DNA of 64,000 nucleotides from Melieria omissa. Its lineage: Eukaryota > Arthropoda > Insecta > Diptera > Ulidiidae. The stretch spans positions 39,143,264-39,207,263 of the forward strand of contig OZ020269.1 in assembly GCA_963971225.1 (NCBI GenBank), read 5' to 3'. Below, in pieces: positions 32,618 to 44,390 of this stretch. The number at the start of each line of letters is the position of its first letter. Positions within the stretch are counted from its first letter, which is position 1. Position numbers and translations under genes: made by a program. The notes under the pieces were generated by a model. That model worked only from the letters and a program-made list of their open reading frames with translations. It did not search any database and was not told the origin of the DNA.

Positions 32618-33968
32618 CTAGTCTAAAAAATGAATGTCTTCCAGTTCTAGTTGTTCTTCGTATGTTGGGTTTTCATCTGTTTGTTCATTGGTTAAATCTG
32701 TCTGTTCATAGGCTTCTGAATTTTCGTAATGAGTATCTTCTTGTATTAAGTCTGCTTCATGTTGTACGTGATTAATTCGCTGATATTTGTTTGGTACGGC
32801 CGCCTGTATTGATTGGTTTGGGTTAAATCGCTTTTGAGCGTAGTTATTTCCGAATTGTGGTTTGTTTGCGTAATTCACTTGTCTAGTGTGGATGCTGCGG
32901 TCTATGTCCATTGGTTCGGGTCGTGGTAATGGTTTTGGTGGTAATGGGTTTTGTCTATTATCTCTGAATTGCGTTTGGTATTGGTGATTAAAGTGTGGAT
33001 TTTGTGGTCTTTGGGGGTTATTGAGAAGTTCTGGGTAAAAATTTCTGCGTGGGGCCGGCGTAAAGTTCGGCGTTTGTCTTCGGGGGGGTGGTGGTGGTTT
33101 GGCGGATTGGTAGTTGGATCGATGATGGGTTACTTGGCTATTTTGCGCATATTGAGTTCTGGAGCTTAAGGCATAAATGTAATGCTTGGGGCAAATCGAT
33201 GGGTTCCTTGATGCTTAGCAATCTTGGCAAGTCGCCGTTTAAACCTCGTACGAATGTGTCTAGTGCCTTTTCCCTATAAGATCTGGTCATGTTGTCAAGT
33301 GAATCTTGGCCCATATCCATGCAGGAAAGTTTGTTAAGTATGAGTGATAATTGGTGGTAGACTATTTGATAGAATTCGGGGATTGTGCTGCTGCCTTGGA
33401 CTAAAGTCGTCATTTGGTATTCGAGAGTTCCTAAGTCTCTTTTATCTGCGTAATGCAGTGTTAAACATTTTGAAATTTTTGCCCAGTTTAGTGGCGTGTT
33501 GTATGACTCGAGGGCTATATCGGCGTTGCCAATAATTTTGTTCCGTATTACGCTTAAAATGCCGTAATACTTTGGCGTTCCCCTAAGATGTTCGTAAATT
33601 TTTAGGATGCGGTCTATGCTTTTTTTCCACGAGCTGAATTCTCCGGGCTGTCCCGAGAATTCTCTAAGGCTTTTTACCACGTCGGGTATTCTGTCTAATT
33701 CGGCCGAATTTCTGTCTATATTTACGTCGATGGATTGGTCAGTCTCATCGGTAATGTCTGAACCTGGATTTATTATACTCTCGAATATCTGTCTACCGTC
33801 TCTGCCTAGAATGTCTGCGACTATTCTGCTTATTTGTTGTGTCATGTCATTTCGATTGAAGGGGGTAGGATTTGAAGGTGGAAGGGTGGGTGGGTTTGGG
33901 GATGGTGCGGCACTAGGACCTGGATTGGCCTCTAAACGAGCTGGTCTTATTAAGTTGTTGGGATTCAT
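32618..33968 (-). pseudogene. gypsy gag
   Basis: The structural protein that packages element RNA. It starts MNPNNLIRPARLEANPG at 33968; Pro-rich N-terminus; capsid-like middle (EFSGQPGEFSSWKKSIDRIL, LTLHYADKRDLGTLEYQM). The first frame stops at 33138, and the Pro/Arg/Asn-rich C-terminal part continues in another frame to 32618 (ANKPQFGNNYAQKRFNPNQ), so one frameshift lies near 33150. No CCHC knuckle seen, as in several errantiviruses. Confidence 0.85.
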
Positions 33969-34893
33969 ATTTGTGTTGTGAAAAAATTAAATTTAAGAAT
34001 ATGAATGTTATGTTATATTTTTCCTAATTTGCTTCTTGTTGGTTTTTTATTGTTTATTCTTCGAATTTTACTTGGGTTTCCTGCAGCTGCTCCTTTTCCT
34101 TTCTACGAATATCGTTGTTCAGTTGTGTTTTTGTGTTTTATTTGTGAATTTTAATTTTATTTATTTAATGTAATACGAATCCTTTAATAAAATTTTTCCG
34201 TCTTCTTGTTTTCTTTTTGTATAATTATTTCTTTTAAATATTCTAATTTTTTACCAATTTTTTGTATTTAGCCGACTCGTCTCCTCTAGAATAAAGATCT
34301 GTTCTATTTGTAAATATTTGTATCGCTTTTTCTACCTGCGTGAGCTTCATAACATTTATTTATTGGGGGTCGGGATATTCGAAAAATTCCCGTTAAATTT
34401 TTGAGTTATTCTAATATTTTTGTTTCTAATTTCCTTTTTGGTGGGTTTCCGTTGTTTACTGGCTTAATTGTCGCCTTTTATTTAATTTTTTTTTTCCATT
34501 AAACTCTTTTTTATAAGCTTTTATTTTCATATGGTTTTACTTCTTAAAATAAAATTGGAATGGACTTACATTAGTATCAATAATTTAATCGCCATTTGGT
34601 AGGTTGCGGGTGGGTGGGTATCGGGACCAATTGGGGGAACTGTTTCGATCCTGTTTGTCTGGCTGTCCTCCGGTTGAACGCCCGTTTGCTGCTGGTTGTT
34701 GCGGGTTGCTTTCGGTGCCTGTAGCTTTCGCTGTTTGTTGCTTTTTGTTGCTACTAATCGCTGTTGCTTGCTGCTATTCGCTTATTCACCACTGCTGCTA
34801 CTAGGGGGCCTTCGCGAAACTTCCGATTTTCACTGTTCCTCCTCGAGATGATTTGGTTAAAAGGACCGGCACTGCAAATCACTACTCTTTATT
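33969..34893 (-). other. gypsy 5' leader, untranslated
   Basis: AT-rich leader between primer site and gag, with pyrimidine-rich runs. No gene. Confidence 0.6.
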
Positions 34894-34912
34894 GGTCCCT
34901 GCTCGGGCGCCA
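34894..34912 (-). promoter_or_regulatory. Primer binding site, tRNA-Lys type
   Basis: Directly after the 5' LTR the minus strand reads TGGCGCCCGAGCAGGGAC, which differs at one position from the complement of a tRNA-Lys 3' end. Confidence 0.75.
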
Positions 34913-35259
34913 GTTAAATATTTTGGAGTTGTTACTTGATTGCTTGACTGATCAAGACTGCTTTATTTTTCAATTTTAATTCTTAACCTAGCCTACCAGC
35001 GCAAACGCAAAAGGCGACGTATCAGCATACTGGCGTTTATGCTGCGTTGTGTTTATTTTACGATTGACCCACTTGAAGCGGTACTGGTGGTCGCTCAAGT
35101 GGCGATTGGGTAATATGACCAGCTTGCACTTCTGTTTATTGCGACAAAAGAGCAATGCACTTCAGTTTTATTTATGGGTCAATAAAGCAATGCACTTGGT
35201 GATGTCGAAATTCGACCGTGCACATATTTTAGAAATTTAAATGTTAACATTCGTTAACT
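34912..35259 (-). repeat. 5' LTR of the gypsy element (348 bp)
   Basis: It begins AGTTAACGAATG at 35259 and ends ATTTAACT at 34912. It differs from the other LTR at about 5 of 348 positions. Confidence 0.93.
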
Positions 35260-35263
35260 TGCA

Positions 35264-35814
35264 CAAGCAAGCTTATATACATATGTCAGTTTCAAGTAAT
35301 TAAACTCTGTAATTCTTTTGATAATTTAATATGTATATTAAACAAGTTCAGTTTAATTTATTCTTTACAATATTTTTATGCTATCGACTTTTCCAACACC
35401 CAATTTTTTCCAGTAGAAATTACAAACGCAGTCACAAATAATGTTTGACAACAACACTGGCTGCTGGAAGGAAATCAATGTTATCTCTTCATATTAAAAA
35501 TGTAATATGAAAGTCAGTAATTACAGCCATCTGGAAATATGGAATCCATATTTAAGGGGGTCGGACAGTGCTTCGAGAGTGGACAAAATTAAAAAAAACG
35601 TTGGCGCGAGTTTTGATGCAAGTAAAAAGGCAATTGTTTTATTGAACTGGAAACTTAACTCCGAAACAAAGTTAATCCAAAGAACCCAATCCAAAAAACT
35701 TCGGTCAAAAGCAACGGCTAACTTGTACGTACAGTGAGTTACAAAACTGTTCATAAAAAGTGATGTTTTCAGTTATTTGGTTTTTATGTTAATTTTAATT
35801 ACTTCGATATTAAA
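35264..35814. other. No recognised feature
   Basis: AT-rich. A plus-strand frame of 76 codons at 35507-35737 (KKNVGASFDASKKAIVLLNW) has no recognised family. Confidence 0.45.
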
Positions 35815-35816
35815 TA

Positions 35817-37454
35817 CACTCCGGGCCACCAGAATAGGTTCACATTTTTTTCTGGTGGAAAATGAGTAGTGTTCTTACAAAACACAGATTTACCTCATTT
35901 ATTGGTATCAAGATGTTCAAGGCATCTATTGTGAACCTACCTGTACAAAACACAATTTGACATTTATTTCATTTTTTGTTTTTAGCCGACTTTTGTAAAG
36001 TGAACCCCAAAACTGAGTACATTTTAGTGGGCCACCAGAATAGGTTCACATTCAAAATCGCTGCTTTTTTGGCGAATAACGGGACTTTTGGGAGCAAAAC
36101 TAAATTTGATCATTCCATTAAATGTTTTTCTTAACGTTTGTATGAAAATGGGTCACGGAAAAGCTCTAACTTCCGAAGAAATCGCCCAAATTTAAGTGCT
36201 TGAAAGCGAAAATTATTCTTTGCATAAAATAGCGTTTAAAATAAACAGAAGTCAAAATGTGGTGAGCAATTATTTGCGAAATAAAAGCACTAATGGAAAA
36301 AACATGAAAGGCTGCACGCATTCGGTGACAACGTCTGCAGACAAGCGTGCCATACTGCGATGTGCTTCATATTCCGCTGACTCAGTTGCCAAAATCAAGG
36401 CTAAAACTGGACTTTCTGCAAGCTATTCTACTATCAAACGTGTCATTCGGAATGTCCCCAACCTAAAAAGAAAAAAACTGCAAAAAGAACCACCGCTAAC
36501 TGCTCAGCGCCAAGAAAACCGTTTGGAATTTCGCAGAAATCATATGGCATGGAACGACAAATGGAAGTACGTCGAGTTTTCGGGCGAAAAACGGTTTAAT
36601 CTTGATGGACTCGATGAATACAATTTGTATTTCCATGACCTTAGAAAAAAGGAACGCTTTTTAACACGCCACCACGGTTGAGAAGGTGGAATTATGGTAT
36701 GGGGAGCGATTTCCTACTACGGATCTGTCAAGCTGAAATTTCAAACAGCCAGAATGGCGGTAATGGGCTATAAAACCATGCTTGAGAGAGTTTTTCCACA
36801 ACTGTCTGACTTGTTTGGTCCTATTAAGTGGATATTCCAGCAGGACAATGCACCCATCCATACTTTACGGGTCGTGAAGCAGTGGTTGATGCAGCAAAAC
36901 TTTGATCAGCTGGAGCGGGCCCCCTATTCTCCTGATTTTAATATCATTGAAAACGTATGGGGATGGTTGGTGGGGAAGGTCTATGCCTTCGGACGCCAGT
37001 TCGACAACAAGGATGAACTTATTGGTGCCATTGAAGCAGCGTGGGAGACTATTTCTCTAGATTTAATTAAGTCTTTATACGAGTCAATGTTGACGCGAAC
37101 TTTTGAAGCCATACTAAATAAAGGTGGCCATACTCGCTTTTAAAATCAATAAATTTAAGTGTTGTTTACCAAACAGTCCATATTATTTGCATTTACCACT
37201 GTTTCAATCTTAATTTTCAGAGTGAACCTATTCTGGTGGCCCACTAAAATGTACTCAGTTTTGGGGTTCACTTTACAAAAGTGAGCCAAAAAAGAAAAAT
37301 GAAATAAATGTCAAATTGTGTTTTGGACAGGTAGGTTCACAATAGATGCCTTGAACATCTTGATACCAATAAATGAGGTAAAACTGTGTTTTGTAAGAAC
37401 ACTACTCATTTTCCTCCAGAAAAAAATGTGAACCTATTCTGGTGGCCCGGAGTG
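35817..37454 (+). mobile_element. Tc1 element with long IR/DR ends
   Basis: The inverted ends (CACTCCGGGCCACCAGAATA) are about 230 bp long. Each contains a second direct copy of CCACCAGAATAGGTTCAC some 210 bp inward (36033 and 37217), the IR/DR layout where transposase binds four sites. TA is duplicated at 35815-35816 and 37455-37456. 1638 bp. Confidence 0.92.
36142..37143 (+). pseudogene. Tc1 transposase (DD34E), two stops and a lost Asp
   Basis: A single reading frame from 36142 to the stop at 37143, with premature stops at 36193 (TAA) and 36679 (TGA). Visible: paired-type helix-turn-helix (SLHKIAFKINRSQNVVSNYL), second HTH (AKIKAKTGLSASYSTIKRVI), catalytic region VEFSGEKRFNLDGLDEY where the usual D of SDEK is G, GGIMVWGAISYYG, second Asp in IFQQDNAPIHT and Glu in YSPDFNIIENVWG, with 34 residues between them. 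It cannot be active as read. Confidence 0.9.
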
Positions 37455-37455
37455 T

Positions 37456-38060
37456 ATGGTGTTGGACACACCAAGAGATGATAGGGAAACACGGCCTCGA
37501 CCTCCAACTACCGCGGTGAACACCTTTTCCATCGGAGCTTTATTGATTCGCTGGCTATGTCCATATCCTGAATCAGGTTTGTATTCAAGAGTCGGCGCCA
37601 ATACCAACAGGGCCAACGACTTTGCGAAGCATCTTTCTCCCGCACACACCAAAAGCCAAAGACAGCGGTGACATCTCGTTTGTTACGGCTGATAGCATCA
37701 ATGTCATCAGAGTAAGTAAGGGGCTAGGCACTATTGGTGAAGATCGTGCCACTCGTCGTAAACGCTCTCTATCGTGAAATTAAAGAAGCATGAAAAAGAT
37801 CACCTTGTATGAAGCCTCGAACGCAATAAGTGGGTCGAAGAGGTCACTTCCTACCCTTATGGAGCTGATGGTACTGCTCAACGCCGCTCTGAAAATTCTC
37901 ACGAGCTTAAGTTTAGGCAACGCAGCGTATAAGCGATCATTTATGGAGCTCTTGCTTGATAAAGTATCGATGGTAAGTACGAGTTTGGTAACTGATGGTA
38001 AGTATCAGTTTGACTCTCATGGGTCTTTTCCAGGATATGGCGCAATCTGAATATCTGGTC
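37456..38060 (-). pseudogene. LINE reverse transcriptase relic
   Basis: Minus-strand fragments: GSDLFDPLIAFE near 37850, a YSDDIDAISRNKRDVTAVF motif near 37690-37740 (polymerase Asp pair), and APMEKVFTAVVGGRGRVSL near 37530. They resemble RT ends of insect LINEs with YADDIDIIGR. Frameshifted throughout. Confidence 0.6.
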
Positions 38061-38299
38061 AAGGTGAACCTATCAGGTCACAGGTAAGGCCACACGTAAG
38101 TGTATAATAAACTTACAGGTGCTTCTATCTTACTATAAATGACATAAAATTAAGTATTTTATGCTTTTGGCACATTCGGTGAGCCTGTGAGAACTTATAT
38201 TTTAGTGAACACTTTTGTAACTGGTACAGATTTTCGCCTTATAATTCTTCGTTTAGGATGTGAGTTCTGTGTGGACCAATACAAACAAGAAATTTCGTG

Positions 38300-38720
38300 G
38301 TTACGAAGCCATTTCGTTGTTATTCTCGCCATATGTACGAGCCGTTATCCTGCATGAAGGTTATACCACAAGGCTCAGCACTGGGCAGATATGAGTCTTT
38401 AAGAATAACATAGTTGTTAGCCTTATTCGAGTCATCTCCCAGATCATGAAGCATCCTCCACACAATTTTAGGGGTTTTTGTACATTTCATTCGATTGTAC
38501 CAACTTTTACGCCGTACCATGACCAAACTCGGTCATTGGATACCAAACTACTTTTCATTGCTTTTCTCTTTTCAAGCGTAGTAGCGAGCATTAGCGAGTA
38601 CACTTAAGCTTTAGCTTTCATATTAAATTCTTTCAAGCATCTATTCACTGTATTACTAGACACAACCAGACACCTCCTTACGAGGTTGTATAGGATTGTC
38701 AACTGCTCAGGTGCGAATAG
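38300..38720 (-). pseudogene. Possible Tc1/mariner relic
   Basis: The minus-strand frame reads KWYNRMKC-like, TPKIVWRMLHDLGDD and, after it, CGITFMQDNGSYI, which looks like a Tc1-type QDN region; upstream TLEKRKAMKSS. Short and uncertain. Confidence 0.35.
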
Positions 38721-39138
38721 TGTTGGTGTTGTAGTGTTTTAGTAGTGTATCGTATGTAAGACGAAATATGATAAGAATTTCTTATTTTAGATATGAAGCA
38801 TTATTCTTTCACCAAGCATTATGGCAGCACCGCATTGAATTTCGTAAATTTGTTCCATATGCTGATCGCTTGTACAGGCACAAAAACGATGTCCGGTGCA
38901 ACAAAACATTATCACAATATTGTAAAATTAAAGAAAAAATGGGGCTCGATATTTTTTATGAATAATTTTGAAGCTCACCAAATGGAATTATTCACAGCCA
39001 CCTTAACCCTTAATTGCATGGGGCAATTATTTTCGAAACAATCTAGAGTAAGCACAAACATGATTTGAATTGATTTAACAGATTTACGAAGGATTTAGAA
39101 ACTGTACCATATATGGTACGCCATGCATTTAGGGGTTA
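38721..39138. other. No recognised feature
   Basis: AT-rich; a short plus frame near 38793-39068 without recognised family. Confidence 0.4.
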
Positions 39139-39965
39139 TAACCTATTTGCACTGAGCGCTTAACTGCAGTGAAGGGCTCTATTAAATTTGAGAACTGTCA
39201 AGCGTTTCCACCGGAATCGAGTTAAATGCAACAGCTGTTTTTGGTTTACATTTTTATTTGGCCAAGCCAAATTCTGCATTTATTTTTGGGCAGCCACAGC
39301 TTACCCATCGCCGCCAACTCCTTGTATACGTATGAATGGTTTCTTGTAGCCCCTCTACTGCATGAAAACCACTCCGCTTTCCTTCTCAACAGTCTAGGAA
39401 TGTCTGCGTTTTCATATTTGTGAAAATTTATTTCATTTATGCAAATTTATTTCATTTGTCAATGTTTATTTCATTTGTGACAGTTGTCAGGTGATTGATA
39501 TCAGAGCTGTCTGAATTTTTAATGTCAAGAGGGTTCATGAGAAGTTCCACGTTTTTTATTTTCTTTTTCAGCATTTATTATTGGTAAATAATATAAGTTT
39601 CGACATTGATTATGACAGACGATATGTATTTTTGCGAAAAATTTAGTAAAAAGTAATTTTCTTGGCAAAAAATCTACCACACCGAACGCAATTCAAATTC
39701 CTTCTTCCGTTTGTGTTCGTACGGCTCTTGCAGCGCCTGAAAGTATGCTATCAAAATTTTTACATTTGTGAGTATTGCCCCCCTATTTTAACATAACATT
39801 TTCTGTTAGACGTCTGTACACGACAAAACTGAGTTAACTCAGTTTTGAAAGTGAGTGAACTCAGTTTTTCACAACAACAATTTCATGGGAATTTGGGCAT
39901 TTAAATGCGATGTCAAACTGCAGTTAAGCGTAAACTGCAGTTAAGGCCCAGTGGAAATAGGCTAT
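39139..39965. mobile_element. Probable MITE with CCTATTTSCACTG ends
   Basis: Left ACCTATTTGCACTGAGC...CTTAACTGCAG, right (complement) GCCTATTTCCACTGGGCCTT followed by AACTGCAG. The inner palindrome AACTGAGTTAACTCAGTT lies near 39828. No gene; duplication not fixed. Confidence 0.55.
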
Positions 39966-40115
39966 TAACGGACGGGTCGAATCTGCTCTGTCTTTCCGTT
40001 TTTCAGGAGAATTAAATAAACACGAATATATGGATTTAAAGCGTTGTAGTTTTATTAAATCAATTATATGTAAATATAGATCTATAACGTAAATCTACGG
40101 GGCCCGCCCGTTAAG

Positions 40116-40441
40116 TGTTAATATTAATAATAACAATAATAATTGATTGTTAAGACAGCCCGGTTACGAGACTAAGGCCTAGCTACCCGCAACCATCCGT
40201 GCTGTGCGTGCGAATTTGTACAGGGTTGGAAGGGACCTACAGTTTTATGCCGATTCCGAACGGCGTGTTGCGACCTTTTTCATAGGCAATTTTACTCTCA
40301 GAGGTTGGCATTTCCTGCTGAGAGGACAGCCGCCGAAAAAAGCATTGTTGTTTTTCTTTTTTTTCGGTGTTAGCAGCAACAGAATCTTGAACCTGGGTTC
40401 GAGCGTCGCATTTGGCTTGCAGCCAGCTGAGCTACGGCGGC
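40116..40441 (-). mobile_element. tRNA-derived SINE, copy 3
   Basis: Same family as 22164-22496: head at 40441 (GCCGCCGTAGCTCAGCTGG), B-box-like GGTTCAAGATTCTG, ATT-rich tail at 40116-40145. More diverged than the other copies. Confidence 0.82.
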
Positions 40442-40479
40442 TGAGCGGGCGGTAAATATTGATACAATAGAAAAATAAT

Positions 40480-40660
40480 CCGGCGGAGAAGGTGTCCGAT
40501 GCCGTAGTTGGAGGGCGATGAGAAAAAGGCGAAGAGGAAGGCCGTGTCTCCGGTGGAAGGACCAACTTGGCGACGCCTCATCATCTCTTGGTGTGACCAG
40601 CTGCGCTTTGCGCAGAGGCGACTGGAGAGAGCATTTGCGGCAGGCCGTAACTAAGTAAGT
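40480..40660 (+). pseudogene. LINE 3' end fragment
   Basis: Plus-strand EKVSDAVVGGR matches the relic at 37456 (EKVFTAVVGGRGR), followed by a stop-broken tail. It probably belongs to the same LINE family in the other orientation. Confidence 0.45.
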
Positions 40661-41500
40661 AAAAAATACAAATATACAAGAATAATCAAAACAACAAAAT
40701 GAAAAATGGGGAAATTATCATGTTCGTAATGGTGAGGACAAGGTTTATATGAAAGAAACTTTTTTACTAGCCTAAATTTTCAATATAACTTTAGACTATA
40801 TCTTTGGACCTTTAAGTTACATATAAATGTAATTTGGTTCAACCTTACTATTTAGTCATGTCCTTCGACAGGAAAAATAGGGCGGGTATTGAACGAGGCA
40901 CCGCCCATTCAAGCCAAATTTCTAATACTAAATATCTTCGAAATTATTAGTTGTGCAGAATTAAAATTTGCTATACCGTCGCCCCATAGATGTCTAAAGT
41001 TCTAAAGATCTACAGCTTTGGTTGTGTAAAGTCGCTGCGCCTCTTTGTCGAACGGCCAAATAATTCATGCACATGAGGGGTAATACGTACGATCGAGCTC
41101 CACATTTTTATTTGAAGGACATGCCGCCTGTGCGCCTATACCGCAGTAATTATACCTTGGGATCCAATTTCATGGTAATTTCAAACTTTAATAATTTTGG
41201 ATATTTGTTTGGCAGACTCACTTTAACATAACATTTGAAAGCCTGCAGAAATAAAAACAAAATGAAAAACCATAAACTCAATAATAATAAAAAAAAATAT
41301 TCTGTAATTTAGAGTTTAAAAATGTAATTTAGTTGCGTTATATACCATTTTCCCACTGTGCGTTGCAGTAAAATTTGTTGTGTTCACATACATATATTTT
41401 TATAATTCAATCAATAATCTCAACAGCGCGATAAATACTCGCAAAGTATCATTCTACGAAATAGTTTTTGGCATGAATGTAAAACTAAAGCTCGTCTTAC
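40661..41500. other. Intron sequence, no recognised feature
   Basis: AT-rich, no repeats or coding segments recognised before the Hr51 donor at 41500. Confidence 0.5.
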
Positions 41501-41706
41501 CTGATCACGAAAGGATAAACTTGCAAAGCTAGGCAAATTCTTAGCCCATTTGACAGCCATAAAAAGTAGACGAGCACTGGTTTCATAAACAGTTTCGTGT
41601 GGTTGCACATATAAGTTTTGAGACACGAAGGTGGGTATTGTAAACTGGCAATCAGCTTTATCGTTTTTTAACGGCTCTTCGTCGTTCGTCACATCTATAG
41701 AGTCGT
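41501..41706 (-). CDS. Hr51: Hr51 exon: start of ligand-binding domain
   Basis: The exon has 206 nt, with acceptor GTTTGCAG and donor GTAAGACG. After an acidic stretch ([16 protein letters not shown]) it encodes [20 protein letters not shown], then [19 protein letters not shown]. The block [25 protein letters not shown] is the helix 1 to helix 3 signature of NR2E/NR2F ligand-binding domains, and FxxLxxxDQ is the nuclear receptor LBD signature. It ends in phase 0 after the DQ codons, continuing directly as VILLEESW in the exon at 15487. Confidence 0.9.
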
Positions 41707-41769
41707 CTGCAAACAAACAAACAATTTAAATAAATATAATATAACTCCATCAGAATCTCTTGACCTCAC

Positions 41770-41841
41770 CATCATTATCATTATCGTGAATGGAACTACT
41801 AGAACTAATTGACGAGACACTTCCTCCCACTGCATTCTTTT
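41770..41841 (-). CDS. Hr51: Hr51 exon: short Ser/Asp-rich hinge exon
   Basis: This is a 72 nt exon with acceptor CAGTTTTAG and donor GTGAGG. It reads EKNAVGGSVSSISSSSSI, then an Asp/Asn-rich tail. It enters with two nucleotides completing the codon left by 60972 and leaves with one nucleotide (G), which is completed by AC at 41706. Its short length and low complexity make it weak alone; the exact phase match on both sides and the position 63 nt before the conserved exon support it. Confidence 0.72.
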
Positions 41842-42765
41842 CTAAAACTGAGAAAATATTATTCATGTATATAGACATAATGATAAAGAAATCTATATAC
41901 AAAAGTAAATATAAGTGTTGCGGTAAAAAAGGGAAAAGTATAATTATTTTTCCCTGACTTACTGGCTAATGTGGTATAGCCGAGCTCAAATTGCGGAAGA
42001 TACAAACATAAAATTGGAACTGTTCGTTTATTTTAGAAAACAAAATTCCCATTCCAAAATTCAAATAGAAAAAATTCCAAATAGGGGAGATGGGCCTACA
42101 AAACAAAATTAGTTTAAATTGTATCCCTTATTTGTTTAGGATTTTGTACGAATTTGTGAATATTGAATATTTATTTCATATCGATTACATGTACAAGTAA
42201 AGTAAATATGTATGTACATTGTTAACGGTCTTTAAATTGTAATACTACTTTAGTTGGACACATTTTGTAATGGCATAGTTGATTGCATAATGGCATTGCA
42301 TAACCCGAGTGCGATTTGTATTATAGGGTAGTACCAAAGAATATGAAGTAATATAGAACGCGCATCTCATACAAGCAAACGCGTTGTATGGCGGGTACTG
42401 CTGGTAGTACCCTCTGTTATTGACAGCAGAACCCTCTGTTACTAACAGCAGAAATCTCTGTAACTTCGGCGTAACATGTGAATTGAAGTCGCTTCTGTAC
42501 TCATTCGTATTCTCGCTGCTGTTGCGCCACTTGATAAACATGACGATGAACGCTGCTTTTGTTGTCGCGGGGTTAGTTAGCGGTATACTGTTTTTTGCGC
42601 TGTGCCGTGCAGGCGGGATAGCATTGATGTTGTTGGTAATTGTTGCGTCGCTATTTCTGCTTTCTTTTTTATAATCACAAGCAAATTACAATTAGCAAAA
42701 AAAAATGCATGAACTTGGTGTAGTAAAATATGGGTGCAAACATGTTGCACAAGAGCGCTTATATA

Positions 42766-43358
42766 GGGTGTTTTTTTTAGAGGTTTGTTTTTCGAATAGA
42801 GATAAAACTGGCATTTTGTGGTCAAATCTGGCAACTCTAATGTCATTTATGTTCAGTTTGGTTTGCCATTTCATCATGAACAGGTTGACAAAAGAACAAC
42901 GCTTGCAAATCGTGCAAATTTATTTCGAAAATAATGGTTCAGTTTACGAAGTTTACCGCAAGCTCCGTCCATTTTATGGTCGACATAATCGTCCATCAGA
43001 GCAAAATCGGTCCATCCATCGGTTAACCATGGGTCGTTTTCGCACTACGTTTACTCTATGTGATAATACGCATCCGCAGAGACGTCGAACAGTGCGCACC
43101 GAAGAAACAATTGCCGCTGTAGAGCAAAATGTTGAAGAGGACCCGAATGAATCGATTCGCCACCGTGCACAGCAATTGGAGCTTTGTCCATCAACTTTAA
43201 AAATTGGACCTGTAGAATTGGCTTTATTCGAGCCAGCCGCGGCGGCCACATGCCCGAAATCATATTTAAACATTAATGGCATAAAATTGATGGACATTAA
43301 AACGATTTTCTTGTGTTTTATTTCAATTCGAAGTTCTATACCTCTAAAAAAAACACCC
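42766..43358 (+). mobile_element. Deleted mariner-superfamily element
   Basis: The ends GGGTGTTTTTTTTAGAGG are inverted, with TA on both sides (42764-42765, 43359-43360). The interior keeps only the N-terminal transposase (MNRLTKEQRLQIVQIYFENN at 42879, then FYGRHNRPSEQNRS and EDPNESIRHRAQQLELCPST), i.e. the DNA-binding part. A shift to unrelated sequence before 43260 marks the deletion of the catalytic part. Confidence 0.82.
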
Positions 43359-44390
43359 TATTACACCCTTTATTTATTAAAAATATTATTGTAAGGTTTT
43401 ATGTTTATTGTTTTACTTTCGTTTTAATTTATCTTTCATAAATAATAATTTTTAATAAGAATTTTTTTATTTGCCAACAATTATTTTCAATTTTCGTTCT
43501 TTCGAACTTCCTTTTTGCACAGCCCACATGCAGTGTTTTCGTAGAAGAACTAAAATAAGAAAATCTAAAATTTGGACTCTATGGTTACAGCACTCACCAT
43601 GGAACCATTCAGGTGTAGCATTTTTACAAGATTGTAAAACGTGTGCTTTAATACCAATTTTTTCAGGTTCTGCTTCGAAGATTTTATGAAAAATTAAAAT
43701 ATGTTTTATGCATACATTCATTAGGGAATTGGAAGGAGCAAAAAGATTACCAAAATCAGAAATTGACTGATAATTTTTGTGAAAAATAAAAATTTCACTT
43801 GGAGCAGTCAAAACTTCATCCCTTTTTCTCAATTCGTCACCGCATTTTTCACAATTTAATTTAGGAATGATTTTGTACGCTACGTATCCAACAAAATACC
43901 TCATGGAAACCAGCTCTAAGTTAATATCTTTCGGATTACAAAAGGTGTCACCTACAAAATACGCCTCGTGCATCTCACTACTTAGATCAAGATTTTCCAG
44001 GATTTCATTGTCATTATCATCGCCATTAGCCTGCAAAACATCCTCACTAAAAGAAGCGCTTGAAATTAAATTAGTCATTGAATCTTGCGTCTCTTCACAA
44101 TTGGTAGAGGAGCTAAACTTTATTATTTTAAAGGCTAATAACCTGGCTAAGATATTATTAAGTTCGGCTACAGAGGGGTTACAGTTATTACCTCCTTTTC
44201 GCCTTAACACGCAAACGTATTCTCCAACTTGTCCTGGTTAAAGGACTTTGTCATAATGAAAAACTTGTCCAAATTATCTTTTAATATTTCATCTACAAGT
44301 AGAAGGACCGATTTTAAGGATAGTTTCATGCCATCTAGGAAGAAAACTCGTTTTTTTTCATCAACAAATTTCACTTCCTCTAGATAATAT

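Larger units (their letters stand above)
23272..35259 (-). mobile_element. Endogenous Ty3/gypsy element with env (errantivirus type), broken
   Basis: Minus-strand order: LTR 35259-34912, tRNA-Lys-type primer site, gag, protease, reverse transcriptase, RNase H, integrase, env, polypurine tract, LTR 23619-23272. The 4-bp duplication TGCA flanks it (23268-23271, 35260-35263). Five other elements sit inside: SINE 24447, TTAA element 25030, hAT 27046 (with hAT MITE 28269) and TTAA element 31465. All genes are interrupted or frameshifted, so this is a dead copy. Confidence 0.9.
15488..41500 (-). other. Hr51 intron of about 26 kb, transposon-filled
   Basis: It lies between the donor GTAAGACG at 41500 and the acceptor at 15488. 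It contains a mariner, a hAT nest, SINEs, an endogenous Ty3/gypsy element, a Tc1 element and LINE relics. No host exon is recognisable inside. Confidence 0.75.

Noticed and set aside
42420..42674. A small membrane protein with hydrophobic stretches (84 codons)
   Set aside because: It lies inside the subterminal region of the P-like element and is not conserved in the other two copies.
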